A stretch of DNA of 37,856 nt from Deltaproteobacteria bacterium (GCA_019310745.1 JAFDDS010000001.1:1-37856); one strand, 5' to 3'. Counted from the first letter of the stretch, positions 1 through 9,164 are shown. Numbers and translations are program-made. The notes: a model not told the origin generated them from the sequence alone.

Positions 1-165
1 TTTCAACTCGAGAATCTCAAAATTCGAGGGATTCGTAGGAATATCCACGGAAAACCCGGCTACCCTTGCCCCAATATTGAGCAGCCATGCGCACAGCCAG
101 GAGCCCTTAAAGCCAGTATGGCCTGTCACAAGAACCCGTCGATTGTTGTAAATCCCGGAAAACAT
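1..165 (-). CDS. rfbG: CDP-glucose 4,6-dehydratase, N-terminal 55 residues (cut by window edge)
   Basis: This is the 5' end of a gene that runs off the left edge; 55 codons are visible from the ATG at 165. The start of the protein shows VLVTGHTGFKGSWLCAWLL at residues 11-29. The GHTGFKGSWL form of the Rossmann glycine motif is typical of CDP-glucose 4,6-dehydratase (extended SDR family), which converts CDP-D-glucose to CDP-4-keto-6-deoxy-D-glucose. Its substrate would be supplied by the rfbF gene at 2064-2840 in the same cluster. It begins 28 bases after the GT2 gene. The ribosome-binding site is weak. The catalytic YxxxK region lies outside the window, so activity cannot be judged. Confidence 0.85.
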   Translation of the reverse strand, partial: MFSGIYNNRRVLVTGHTGFKGSWLCAWLLNIGARVAGFSVDIPTNPSNFEILELK

Positions 166-193
166 GATAGATTTATTGCAACTACCTAACCAA

Positions 194-1093
194 TTAAGCT
201 GATATACGCATAACCGACAACAGAAGAACGGCCCATGCCTTCCAGTTAAACGGGCTTAGAGAAAGCGCCTTCTGTGAATACCCAAATGCTTTTGAAAACA
301 TACGGCCATTAAGAAGGGCATGAGCTGCCACTGAACAGATTCGACTTTTTCCACGTCTCACCCGGTTTTTTGATTCAGGATTTTCTTTTAGCCATAACCC
401 CAAATGGTATTCACAGACGCGAATATATGCTTTAGCATGAATTTCGGCATTACTACTAATGTTCTTGCCATGGACATGCCACTCGCCCAGGATCTTGTTA
501 ATAAAATAGAATGCACCCGCTTTTGAAAGCCGGATCCAGTACTCATAATCTTCTACGGTGATGAAATCCTTTCGCTCCGAAAATCCGCCGGTGGAAAGGG
601 CGACGTCTTTTCGCAGAGTGACCGCGGAGGGCGAAAGGCAGTTCCCGCAAAAAAGCAGGCTTTCATAAACATCCGGTTTGGAAGGCACGTGGCGGAGAAT
701 TTTCCCCGCTTTTCCATCAACCACCTTCCGTTCATCGTGGCAAATCAAAACGGCATCCTGATTTTCAAGAATCGCAGAATGAACCGATTCAAGCTTTTCC
801 GGTAACCAAACATCATCCGAATCTAAGAAGGCGATCCATTTTCCTCGAGACTTCCGGATACCGATATTTCGCGAATAGGCAATAACGCCGTGATTATTGA
901 CTTTAAAAACAGAAAGCCTGGGATCATCAATGGCTCCCAGGACCCGGGAGGTATGGTCCGTTGAAGAGTTATCTACAACTATGATCTCAAAATCCTGATC
1001 AGTCTGCTCCAGGACCGTAGATAAGGCCCTCTCAAGAAGTCCAGCGCAATTGTAGGTGGGGATGACCACTGAAAAAAAGGGAGGTGTCGTCAT
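194..1093 (-). CDS. Family 2 (GT-A) glycosyltransferase
   Basis: A 299-residue GT2-type glycosyltransferase, expected to act at the cytoplasmic face of the inner membrane and transfer a sugar from a nucleotide donor to the growing glycan. The N-terminus reads FSVVIPTYN, followed by DNSSTD and the metal-binding DSDDVW, the usual GT-A order. There is no obvious membrane anchor. I start it at the ATG at 1093 rather than the in-frame ATG at 1117: the 1093 ATG overlaps the upstream gene's TGA as ATGA, and a GGGGGGA run sits just before it. Donor and acceptor cannot be read from the sequence; the flanking CDP-glucose genes make a CDP- or TDP-deoxysugar one possibility. It is the only canonical glycosyltransferase in the window. 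Confidence 0.88.
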   Translation of the reverse strand: MTTPPFFSVVIPTYNCAGLLERALSTVLEQTDQDFEIIVVDNSSTDHTSRVLGAIDDPRLSVFKVNNHGVIAYSRNIGIRKSRGKWIAFLDSDDVWLPEKLESVHSAILENQDAVLICHDERKVVDGKAGKILRHVPSKPDVYESLLFCGNCLSPSAVTLRKDVALSTGGFSERKDFITVEDYEYWIRLSKAGAFYFINKILGEWHVHGKNISSNAEIHAKAYIRVCEYHLGLWLKENPESKNRVRRGKSRICSVAAHALLNGRMFSKAFGYSQKALSLSPFNWKAWAVLLLSVMRISA

Positions 1094-2043
1094 TTCTGAT
1101 CCCCCCATTTCTTGCAAATCTCCAAGGTGTCATCTATTTCCTGATCAAAAGAATTCCGCCAGACAAAACCGGTCTCTTTCAAGCGTGACACATCAAAAAT
1201 GAACTCGTTTGACTCTTGCGCGCCCGTTTCATTTGAAAAAAATACCTCTGGTTTTTCTCCCCATAACACCTTACATCGCCCTGCAATGCGCTCGGCGACC
1301 TCACGGATACTCAAGTTAACAGAACTTCCCACATGGATGGTCTGATCGTCAGGCCAGTTCTCGGAACGACTAGCCAGGAATAACAATGCCCGGACAGTAT
1401 CCTCAAGGGTAATGAAATTCCTCTTCTGATACCCTGCTGACTTCAGGTAAAGCCGATTGGACGTGACCGCCTGCCTGCACAAATCATTAAAAACCAGAGA
1501 CCACTTTGCTGCATCAAGGGCAACAGGCTTTCCGAATGCATTGGAGAGGCGTACATTGAGGACAGGGATATTCCTATGTGAGCAAAAGGCACGGGTTACG
1601 ATTTCGCTGAAAAGGTGGCCTACGGCATAAGGATGAACGGGTCTCGGGGGGAAGGTTTCGGTAACCAGTCCCTTGGCGCTCGATCCGTACACATGAATTG
1701 TGGAAACATTAAGGATCGGGATCTCTTCTGGTGTATTGGCCACTGCATCCACAAGGGCCCAGGTATTCTCCCCGCCTGCCCTCAAGGCTGAAACCGGGTC
1801 GGAGCCCGAAATGGACGCATCCGGTGCAGCTAAGTGGAACACAAAGTTGATATCCTCAATGGCCTTGAGCCATGCATCCCTGTTGAGTGACTCAATTTGC
1901 AGGATCTCCCACTTCTTGGCCCACTGAGGGCAGGATTCAATAGGACGGCGGGTGGTTACCCTAACGCGATTTCCTTTGTTCAGCAGATACTCAACCAGGC
2001 GGCCACCCAGATAACCCAGGCCTCCTGTCACTAAATAAAACAT
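1090..2043 (-). CDS. NAD-dependent epimerase/dehydratase (extended SDR) with His in place of the YxxxK lysine
   Basis: A 317-residue extended short-chain dehydrogenase. The nucleotide-binding motif TGGLGYLGGRL is at residues 6-16 and VFHLAAP around 68-74. The active-site segment reads HPYAVGHLFSE: Tyr139 is present, but the residue four later, normally the catalytic Lys, is His143. Related epimerase-like proteins in glycan clusters, as I recall, share a Y-A-x-x-H form, so this may be a subfamily trait rather than damage. It sits between rfbF and the GT2/rfbG genes, which points to reduction or epimerisation of a CDP-4-keto-6-deoxyhexose product (paratose/abequose-synthase-like role). That role is inference; the exact sugar is unknown. 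It overlaps the GT2 gene by 4 bases. Confidence 0.85.
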   Translation of the reverse strand: MFYLVTGGLGYLGGRLVEYLLNKGNRVRVTTRRPIESCPQWAKKWEILQIESLNRDAWLKAIEDINFVFHLAAPDASISGSDPVSALRAGGENTWALVDAVANTPEEIPILNVSTIHVYGSSAKGLVTETFPPRPVHPYAVGHLFSEIVTRAFCSHRNIPVLNVRLSNAFGKPVALDAAKWSLVFNDLCRQAVTSNRLYLKSAGYQKRNFITLEDTVRALLFLASRSENWPDDQTIHVGSSVNLSIREVAERIAGRCKVLWGEKPEVFFSNETGAQESNEFIFDVSRLKETGFVWRNSFDQEIDDTLEICKKWGDQK

Positions 2044-2063
2044 GCCTTCTCGACCCTTACTGT

Positions 2064-2840
2064 CTAATCGGGTGTCTTCCAGGGGGCCTTACCCGATTGC
2101 CAAATTCTTTTGAGAAACGTGTAATCCCTGAATGTGTCCATGCACTGCCAAAAACCCGTGTGATGATAGACGCGCAGTTCATCGTCATCCGCAAGTTTCT
2201 CAAGAGGGACCCTTTCCAGCACACAATCCTCCCGGTCCTCTAAGTAGTCAAAAAAACGCCTTGAGAAAACGAAATATCCTCCGTTGATCTGGCTGCCGGT
2301 GGACCCAGGCTTTTCCTGAAATGACAGGACGCTATTCCCTTCAATATAAAGCTCGCCATAACGAGACGGAGGGGAAACCCCGGTCACCGTTCCTATCTTT
2401 CCGTTGGCCTTGTGAAATTCGAGAGTGTCACTGATATTCAGATCGGTGAGACCATCCCCGTAAGTCAAAAAGAACAGATCTCCATCGATGTATTTCTCTA
2501 TTCTCTTCACCCGGGCCCCTGTCATGGCTTCGTCACCAGTATCCACCAACGTCACCCGCCAGTCCGGGATCTCCCGCTTTCCATAAAACTCGCATTCACC
2601 CGTTCTCAAATTAACCGTAAAATTACAGTTCTGCATGGCATAGTGATAAAAATATTCCCTGACTACCTCACCCTTATATCCGAGGCATAGGATAAAATCA
2701 TTGAACCCGTAATATGCATAAGTCTTCATAATGTGCCACAGCATCGGCTGCCCCCCGATCTCAACCATCGGCTTTGGGCGAAACTCAGTTTCCTCTCGTA
2801 ATCGCGTGCCCTTCCCTCCACATAAAATAACAACTTTCAT
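2064..2840 (-). CDS. rfbF: Glucose-1-phosphate cytidylyltransferase
   Basis: A 258-residue nucleotidyltransferase that makes CDP-glucose from CTP and glucose 1-phosphate. It carries the RfbF-type opening VVILCGGKGTRLREETE at residues 3-19, then RPKPMVEIGGQPMLWHIMK, and the metal-binding YGDGLTDL around residue 127. Length and the GGKGTRLREET signature match RfbF closely and separate it from glucose-1-phosphate thymidylyltransferases. GGGGG four to five bases before the ATG at 2840 supports the start. It lies 20 bases upstream of the SDR gene, and the rfbG piece at the left edge gives the next enzyme of the pathway. An AT-rich stretch precedes it, after the methyltransferase relic, so it could have its own promoter, but I see no convincing -35/-10 pair. 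Confidence 0.95.
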   Translation of the reverse strand: MKVVILCGGKGTRLREETEFRPKPMVEIGGQPMLWHIMKTYAYYGFNDFILCLGYKGEVVREYFYHYAMQNCNFTVNLRTGECEFYGKREIPDWRVTLVDTGDEAMTGARVKRIEKYIDGDLFFLTYGDGLTDLNISDTLEFHKANGKIGTVTGVSPPSRYGELYIEGNSVLSFQEKPGSTGSQINGGYFVFSRRFFDYLEDREDCVLERVPLEKLADDDELRVYHHTGFWQCMDTFRDYTFLKRIWQSGKAPWKTPD

Positions 2841-2917
2841 AGAACCCCCATATTAATACCTTGTACCAAAAAATATTTTAAATAGTCATCTTGCAATTTT
2901 ATCGAAAAATTATTGTC

Positions 2918-3455
2918 TTAAAAATCATTTATGTAATTATGTATCCTGCTTATCAGTTTAATAACGCTCCCTTTATTTGCCTTTTTTAAATCAGGAATAT
3001 GTTGTAGGGTCTGCACCGACCAGTAGCCGTCGAATGTGTTGTCATTGAATACCAGAGATGTAGCGTCACCATGAACTAAAAAGATACTGATGTTCACCAG
3101 TTTGCCCAAAATATTCTTGGCGTGATAGAATTTCCTTTCACAAGATCCACAATGATTACGCTTACGTCCGGCCGCAGATCACTGATTCTTCTCCAGTGCC
3201 AACCCCAACAACCTCCCATATCAACAACTACACCGTATGGGGGGTGTTGCGTAGAAATAGGCTCGCTTCCCTATCCATTACACAAACGGAATGGTGCTTT
3301 GAAATCTCACTTAGATAGTCATCATATGATCTGTAAGCCGCCTTTCGACGCAGCCTTACTTCATCCGATTGGCAGCTGTTTTCAAAATCGTAGGAATAGA
3401 TATTGTCTTTGCCCAGCGCCAAACCCGACAAGATCTCTGAAACCCTTGCATTCAT
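2918..3455 (-). pseudogene. Frameshifted and truncated class I SAM-dependent methyltransferase
   Basis: Three consecutive reading frames together spell one methyltransferase. Piece one starts at the ATG at 3455 (MNARVSEILSGLALGKDN) and runs through KHHSVCVMDREASLFLRN to a stop near 3228. Continuing one frame over, the sequence reads VVVDMGGCWGWHWRRIS, a clear SAM-binding motif I, then DVSVIIVDLV (motif II). A second shift near 3135-3150 leads to FYHAKNILGKLVN, then FLVHGDATSLVFNDNTFDGYW and SVQTLQHIPDLKKA (motifs III/IV). Similarity ends at about 2977, where the helix before motif V should follow, and a stop comes at 2918. So there are two apparent one-base losses and a lost C-terminus. Sequencing error could explain one shift but not the truncation. 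Bases 3456-3610 upstream hold nothing I recognise. Confidence 0.75.
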
Positions 3456-3610
3456 GCTCGCGTTGTGACTTATCCTATCCACCTTTCCGATGGGAAGGAG
3501 GCAAATCGCTTTATGCCTATAAACAAATGAAGCGAAAATTATGCAGAGTTGGATTAACAACCACGTAATCAGTAGAAATTAAGCACAACGTCAAGCTCAC
3601 TGCATCTATG

Positions 3611-5425
3611 TTACATCGCTTCCTTTTCATATCCATTGTTCGTCTGTTTGATAAATAATTCTGAATAGAACCCACTGTTTTTCAGGAGTTTTAAATGTGC
3701 GCCTCTCTCAATAATCTCGCCTCTATTCATTACCAAAATTTCGTCTGCATTGACTACCGTCGACAGTCTGTGCGCTATTGCTATAACTGTTTTTGTTCGG
3801 CTCAATTCTTCAATAGACTTCTGGATCTTTTCCTCAGAATGTGTATCAAGGGAGCTTGTCGCTTCATCGAATATATATATATCGGGATCTCGATAAACAG
3901 CTCTTGCAATAGCTAACCGTTGTCGTTGTCCACCGGAAAGCCTAAGCCCCATTTCGCCTACTTCCGTTTTGTATCCTTTTGGAAGGCCTTGAATAAAGTC
4001 ATGAATATCAGCCACCTTTGCTGCCATTACCATCTGTTCCCCATCGATTTCCCATTCATCTTTCGCAAATGATATGTTTTGTTCGATAGTACCATTAAAT
4101 ATAAATGTTTCCTGGCTAACTAAACCAACTTGCTTCATCCACGAACGTGTGTCAACCTTATCAAGGCTTTTATTATCAATCAATATTCTGCCGGAATTAG
4201 GGGAATAGAATTTTATGATGAGATCCACAAGAGTAGATTTACCACTTCCTGACGGTCCTACTACACCATAAAAGTTACCTTTCCCAAAGTGTATATTAAT
4301 ATTTTTTAATACTTTGTCTTTTTTCTGAGGATAAGAGAAAGAGACATCTTGAAATGTAATACCTTCACTAAACCGATTAATTTCATGCAGGTCTTTAACG
4401 TCATCTTTCAGCATGAGCAATTCTGAAACGATATTGACCGACGGCAAGACATTTGCCAGCTGCATGAAATGCCCGTATATCCCTGCCAGAGAACCAGATA
4501 TTCTATAAACAGCGCCACCAAAAACAACAAGCATTGGGATAAATTCCTTCACATCCCCTGAATAACGCGTCGCGTAAAATAAACTGAAGATTATCCCAAG
4601 ACAAACAATTGTCTGGATTAGAGGATTTGCTGCCTGCGCAAGCGTATTATTTTTTATGATAATAAGTGCTTTTCTTCTTACAGCGGTAGAGAATCTGTTT
4701 TTAAAAAAATTTTCCCCTAAAAAGACCTTTACCTGTCGGATTCCTGCGATAACCGCAAATGCTGTAGAGTAAGCATCTTTTTGAAGTCGAGCATGTTCTT
4801 GAGATAAGACATAAATCTTCAGCTTTGAAAGGGCAATTGATATGAATGTAAGAATAATCATAACGAAAGTTACAACAAGTGTCGCCTTTATAGAAATGGC
4901 CCAGAGCATTGCATACAAAAAAAGACTGATGAAAAAATCTTTTCCCACTTGGCACGAATAGAGCACTGCACATCCGGCGTTTTCCGTATGAACCATCTGT
5001 CTCTGAACCAAATCACCAGTATGATGTCCTAAAAAAAACTCGTATTCTTGATTTAAGTATTTGTTGAATATCTTAATTTGCCACTCGGCTTTTAGCATTT
5101 CAGATAATCGAAATTCAAAGTAATACGACATCAGAATGAATATACATCTTATTAAAAAGACAGCCACTACTCCCAAAAAGAGCATAACTACAAATTGTTC
5201 TTCTGAAAAGCTTGAGTTTAAAATAGAATTACAGATTTCTGCATATTCGCCTCTTTTTTTTTCACTTCTAAAAATATTTATTATTGGGTACAGACTTCCG
5301 ATACCCAATGCTTCAAATATGGATGCCAGAGTAATAGTAAAAATAAACACTGTAAGAAGCTTACGCTTCTGATTTAGTAACCAGAGCAGATTAGACATTG
5401 TCTTCGTTTTAAGTTGTATCTTCAT
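3611..5425 (-). CDS. ABC exporter with fused membrane and ATPase domains (MsbA/PglK-like flippase)
   Basis: A 604-residue half-transporter. Residues 20-320 form a membrane domain with about six hydrophobic segments (for example 23-50, 78-103, 163-200, 268-285). The C-terminal ATPase has Walker A GPSGSGKST (390-398), signature LSGGQRQR (496-503), Walker B IYIFDEA (517-523) and the H-loop AHRLST. Fused homodimeric ABC proteins in glycan clusters (MsbA, PglK/WlaB) flip lipid-linked saccharides across the inner membrane, the likely role here, since no Wzx or separate Wzm/Wzt pair is in the window. An in-frame ATG ten codons in (5398) is an alternative start; neither has a strong ribosome-binding site. 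The gene starts 16 bases after the radical SAM gene at 5442. Confidence 0.9.
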   Translation of the reverse strand: MKIQLKTKTMSNLLWLLNQKRKLLTVFIFTITLASIFEALGIGSLYPIINIFRSEKKRGEYAEICNSILNSSFSEEQFVVMLFLGVVAVFLIRCIFILMSYYFEFRLSEMLKAEWQIKIFNKYLNQEYEFFLGHHTGDLVQRQMVHTENAGCAVLYSCQVGKDFFISLFLYAMLWAISIKATLVVTFVMIILTFISIALSKLKIYVLSQEHARLQKDAYSTAFAVIAGIRQVKVFLGENFFKNRFSTAVRRKALIIIKNNTLAQAANPLIQTIVCLGIIFSLFYATRYSGDVKEFIPMLVVFGGAVYRISGSLAGIYGHFMQLANVLPSVNIVSELLMLKDDVKDLHEINRFSEGITFQDVSFSYPQKKDKVLKNINIHFGKGNFYGVVGPSGSGKSTLVDLIIKFYSPNSGRILIDNKSLDKVDTRSWMKQVGLVSQETFIFNGTIEQNISFAKDEWEIDGEQMVMAAKVADIHDFIQGLPKGYKTEVGEMGLRLSGGQRQRLAIARAVYRDPDIYIFDEATSSLDTHSEEKIQKSIEELSRTKTVIAIAHRLSTVVNADEILVMNRGEIIERGAHLKLLKNSGFYSELFIKQTNNGYEKEAM

Positions 5426-5441
5426 ATCAATTATTTAAAAA

Positions 5442-6944
5442 TCATCTTCCAAAGATGATCCTTACCCCTTTATCAATGCTTTTACTAATCCCCACCTCTT
5501 TTATTTTATGAAAGCTATCTGCGGAAACAAGTCTTTTTAACCTGTTCACATAATTTCTTCTATCCACCCATTTGAAGGTCCGGGAAACCAGTACCTTAAA
5601 TCTTTCCCGAGGTATGTTTAAACAGAAGCATGCATCCACACTTTGGTGGTTGTATAAAGAAACATCATAGCCGTTATCGACCAATCCATGTTGTTTGCAA
5701 AACTCAAAGGCCTCTGTACCGGGGTAGGGAGTAAATATGCCGCAGGCAATAAAATCACTTTTAATTTTTTTCATTGCCTTTATAGTATCGTTCATTGTTT
5801 CTTCAGTGTCGTGAGGGAAACCAAGAATAAAGAATGTCTGCGTATAAATCCCATGCTTTTTGATAAGCTCACTCGCAGTAAATGCCTCCTCAATAGTTAT
5901 ATTCTTCCTGATCTGCCTCAATATCTCGTTATTACCTGATTCGATACCAATCTCAATTTTCTCACAGCCTGCTGCTCTCATCATTGACACTGTTTCCTCG
6001 TCCACAAGTTTTACGTTTATCTCACAGGACCATTTTAGCCCTGGACAATGCTTCTTCATGCCATCACATAAAGCCTCAATATATTTCCTTTTAACGCCAA
6101 AGGTGTCGTCATCAAAATGGATTGAACTTAGCCCTTTCCCCTGAAGTCCCTTTATTTCCTCTATAACATTCTCGGGAGAACGAAATCTCACCTTTCTACT
6201 CCATATATTTCGAGACCCGCAAAATAGACAATTATAAGGACAGCCTCTCACGGCAAAAATATATTGAAAAGCCTCTATTGGGTATTTATCGTAGTCCAAC
6301 AGCAATTTTTCACTTACTTTATGAGGAAAACTCAATGTGTCCAAGTCTTGGATGAATTCCCGTGCAGGGGTTTCGACGATATTACCATCCTCTCTGTAAA
6401 GAATGCCGTTAATTTTGTTGAATGCTCCATTCCCTGAAGATATGGCATCAAGTAATTCAACAATAGTCCTCTCCCCCTCTCCTCTCACACTGATATCTAT
6501 ATCTTGGCACCTTAAAACATCCTTCCCCGCCATTGAAGGATGGGGACCCCCTACAATAACGATAATCTGCCTGTCAATTTGCTTGGCCAATCTTGCTATT
6601 ATCCGTGCTGAAGCAAAATTTTGCGTTTTTGTTGTTATTCCTACAACATCAGGTTTAAAGTCGGAAATAGTTGACTTTATTTCTTCCCACACAGGCGCAG
6701 ACAGATTTGACAATTTATTTAAATAATTATGAAAACCTTCATTTGAGAAATGGCTAATTTTCACCACCTCGCTGTTTGGAGAAAAATCAGCATTATAAGC
6801 CCTTACTTCCCAGCTTGTTTCCTTTTTAATCGAGCCTGAAAGATACGCCAAAGAAAAAGGAAATTTGGTCAGTGAATATGTGTCCTTAAAAAGCCTGAAA
6901 AACGGGGGTTCTATTAATAGAATTCGCTTTTTAATTTGTTGCAT
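5442..6944 (-). CDS. B12-binding-type radical SAM protein
   Basis: A 500-residue protein with an N-terminal cobalamin-binding-like Rossmann region (residues about 5-170, including DVVGITTKTQNF and VIVGGPHPSM) and a radical SAM core with the 4Fe-4S motif C235-x3-C239-x2-C242 in VRGCPYNCLFCG. VRGEGE at 153-158 is characteristic of this class. The N-terminal region lacks a clear DxHxxG, so cobalamin would bind in the base-off/His-off manner or not at all. Relatives catalyse radical methylations, ring contractions or other C-C chemistry. In this locus a sugar or lipid-carrier modification is likely, but the substrate cannot be read. It is one of three proteins of this architecture here. It lies directly upstream of the ABC exporter gene. 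Confidence 0.9.
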   Translation of the reverse strand: MQQIKKRILLIEPPFFRLFKDTYSLTKFPFSLAYLSGSIKKETSWEVRAYNADFSPNSEVVKISHFSNEGFHNYLNKLSNLSAPVWEEIKSTISDFKPDVVGITTKTQNFASARIIARLAKQIDRQIIVIVGGPHPSMAGKDVLRCQDIDISVRGEGERTIVELLDAISSGNGAFNKINGILYREDGNIVETPAREFIQDLDTLSFPHKVSEKLLLDYDKYPIEAFQYIFAVRGCPYNCLFCGSRNIWSRKVRFRSPENVIEEIKGLQGKGLSSIHFDDDTFGVKRKYIEALCDGMKKHCPGLKWSCEINVKLVDEETVSMMRAAGCEKIEIGIESGNNEILRQIRKNITIEEAFTASELIKKHGIYTQTFFILGFPHDTEETMNDTIKAMKKIKSDFIACGIFTPYPGTEAFEFCKQHGLVDNGYDVSLYNHQSVDACFCLNIPRERFKVLVSRTFKWVDRRNYVNRLKRLVSADSFHKIKEVGISKSIDKGVRIIFGR

Positions 6945-7253
6945 GTAACTTTTTAACCTTTTTATAATTTCCCGAGTATTCAGCTTAAGTAACTGTGGTA
7001 AATATATAACGATTCACTACACGCTATAAAATAAGACACCCGATCAAGACTTTTTCTATGATTATGTAATTAATAGAGAGACCAATGGAGTTAAATGAAA
7101 GGAGATAAAAGAAAAAAATCAATTCCCAAATACCTTAGGATAAGACTTCCCAAAAGCGATATACAAAGTCCATGACGCTTCTATGCGTTGCATTTTTTTA
7201 ATGCCTTAAGTAGCGCAAAAGGTCTGGAAAAAAGATACTCGGTAGGACAAAAA
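6945..7253. other. Intergenic gap of 309 bases, no supported gene
   Basis: AT-rich spacer between two same-strand genes. A short perfect inverted repeat (GCATT, five T, AATGC) lies at about 7189-7203 but has no stable GC stem. I see no convincing promoter or factor-independent terminator. A 26-codon plus-strand reading frame (7095-7175) with a GGAG before its ATG is considered in the rejected list. Confidence 0.5.
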
Positions 7254-9164
7254 CTAAAGAAATCGTGTGCTAATTTCTTTGGCTATCCTTTTTGAAGTCT
7301 TCCCATCACACCTGAAGAAACATTCCTTTTCAACACATTTAATATCTTCATCGCTAGGATAGTATTTGTCAGGACTTTCTTTAAAGTCATACAAAGCTCT
7401 TTTTAACTGATCCGCTGAATAAATTTTCTTAATGACGGGAACATCTCTAAATAAAGAAGTATTTGCATTTGGTGTTACCCACTGCCAAACCGGTTTTCCA
7501 TGCAAAAAGGCCTCCTCTGCCACAGTCGTAGATGTAAACAACAATATGTCGGCCCTGTCAATGTCATCATCCAGTGATTTATTTGATAGTTCAACAAAAT
7601 CGATAAGCTTTTTAGCTGGAGGATAGTCTCGTAGTCTATAGAAAAAGTGATCCCTGACAATCAATTCAACAAAATCAAGTTCTTTCCCCACCATTACACA
7701 CGCATCAAGGGCATGCATCTCCATATCAAATATCCCTGAAGCCGCAAAAAGCAGTCTTACTGTATCTTTTTCTGATTTTTTCCTTTTATTAGCGTTCAAT
7801 CGTATATGCTCAAACCTCGGAGAACCGGTTAATAGTATTTTTTCGTCTGGAAATCCACACTCGTGGAACAGCTTTCTTCCCAAATTCCCCATGGCAAAGC
7901 AATAATCTGGATTCGGGATTGGACATTGGTCTTCCGCACCCAAATATTCCAGTTTAGGATCAAAAGCACAAAATGTGGATTCGTGACTTCTTGTGCCGTG
8001 TTGTATGCAGCAACAAATTATGCCTTCTTTCGACCGCCTTATTCCCTCATAGCAAGCCTTAGCAAATGGATAAAATTCCAGAAAACTCAGAACGACCTTT
8101 GGCCTAAATTTCCTTACAGCCCTTTCCGTCGCAAGAGCTACCAACCTATAATGTGAAATATCCGCATTGAAAAACATATAAAGTAAATCCGACGAAAAAA
8201 GTCTGAAATAATCTATGCCGTCTTTCCAAAATAACTTCCTAAACCGTATAGAAATCCTAACCAGAAAGTAACGATATGACATTCTAAAATCACAAACGTA
8301 TTTCAGCATTTCTTTCATGGATAGAAACGACTGCAACATTATCATGTCATTTCTCGACTTAATTGGCAAAACTACATCTTTCAGTGCCCGGCCCCCGGAA
8401 CTAGGTTCAGAAAACGGATCAAGCCATAAAAGCCAAGCGATGTCGTTAACGCCAAGCTTTCTCAATTCTAAAGGAAGACTCTTGTAATACCGGTCCTCGA
8501 TTACGCCTGTCTTCTTATCGTACGAAATGCTCCAGTCCCAAAACCCGACAAAGCCAACCTCCACATTTCTCTGAATCAGACTCAAACATCTTTTTGACGC
8601 TGTAATACTTCTATAAAAATTACAAATACTTTTAACTCTTGACGCGACACCTCTTAAAACTAATACCAAAGTCGATGGACGCCTCTTCTCTTTTATCCGC
8701 CTAACATTGTATTTACTACTAAGAGCTTCTCCAACTTCCTGTGCACCACCCAAAATAACTATATTGTCAATTTTGAGCTGTTCTACTACAGAAACCACGG
8801 TTAATACCGTAATAATTCTATCAAATGTAGGCTCACTCGTATTATCCTTAAAGGAAACACGATGGTACCACCACGAACTACATTCCCTATCATCCAACTT
8901 CATTAGTTCTCTAAGTGTTTTTTCTCGATAACAAGGAGTGGCACCAAGTTCAGCTATAAGCTGAACATATAATTTACGCGCCTTGTCGCGAATCCCCTGA
9001 GAAACCTCGCTGCCTCTCAAAAAACGATCGCTGTATCTATCTTCGATTATTTTATCTTGTTCGGGTAAAGCAAAACTAAGTATCAAAGCATCATCAGGTA
9101 ATTTTCGGTTCGGCATTAACCAACATACCCATAATGTGCTAAATTCTGATAAATTCATGTTCAA
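7254..9164 (-). CDS. Large surface-carbohydrate biosynthesis protein (TIGR04326-like), putative GT-B transferase
   Basis: A 636-residue cytoplasmic-type protein without a signal peptide or clear membrane segments. The C-terminal half looks like a GT-B/capsule-transferase fold: CCIQHGTRSHESTF around residues 390-403, FAMGNLGRKLF, ILLTGSPRFEH, and near the end DRADILLFTSTTVAEEAF then HGKPVWQWV, which resembles the donor-phosphate-binding end of polysaccharide transferases. This order and length match, from memory, the family annotated as surface carbohydrate biosynthesis protein (TIGR04326). Its reaction is not established. A second protein of similar size and apparent layout lies at 23082-24962. 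It stands between two B12-type radical SAM genes, with a 309-base gap downstream. The function beyond glycan assembly is unassigned. Confidence 0.75.
   Translation of the reverse strand: MNMNLSEFSTLWVCWLMPNRKLPDDALILSFALPEQDKIIEDRYSDRFLRGSEVSQGIRDKARKLYVQLIAELGATPCYREKTLRELMKLDDRECSSWWYHRVSFKDNTSEPTFDRIITVLTVVSVVEQLKIDNIVILGGAQEVGEALSSKYNVRRIKEKRRPSTLVLVLRGVASRVKSICNFYRSITASKRCLSLIQRNVEVGFVGFWDWSISYDKKTGVIEDRYYKSLPLELRKLGVNDIAWLLWLDPFSEPSSGGRALKDVVLPIKSRNDMIMLQSFLSMKEMLKYVCDFRMSYRYFLVRISIRFRKLFWKDGIDYFRLFSSDLLYMFFNADISHYRLVALATERAVRKFRPKVVLSFLEFYPFAKACYEGIRRSKEGIICCCIQHGTRSHESTFCAFDPKLEYLGAEDQCPIPNPDYCFAMGNLGRKLFHECGFPDEKILLTGSPRFEHIRLNANKRKKSEKDTVRLLFAASGIFDMEMHALDACVMVGKELDFVELIVRDHFFYRLRDYPPAKKLIDFVELSNKSLDDDIDRADILLFTSTTVAEEAFLHGKPVWQWVTPNANTSLFRDVPVIKKIYSADQLKRALYDFKESPDKYYPSDEDIKCVEKECFFRCDGKTSKRIAKEISTRFL

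Noticed and set aside
3122..3568. 148-codon plus-strand open frame
   Set aside because: It is antisense to the methyltransferase relic, whose SAM motifs are clear on the minus strand. The plus-strand product is Cys/Pro/Leu-rich with no recognisable motif.
7095..7175. 26-codon plus-strand frame (MKGDKRKKSIPKYLRIRL...) with GGAG before its ATG in the 309-base gap
   Set aside because: Very short, no recognised family, the only plus-strand candidate in an otherwise one-directional region, and a chance GGAG is likely.
7189..7203. Inverted repeat GCATT-TTTTT-AATGC
   Set aside because: The stem is only five pairs with weak GC content and no proper terminator context.
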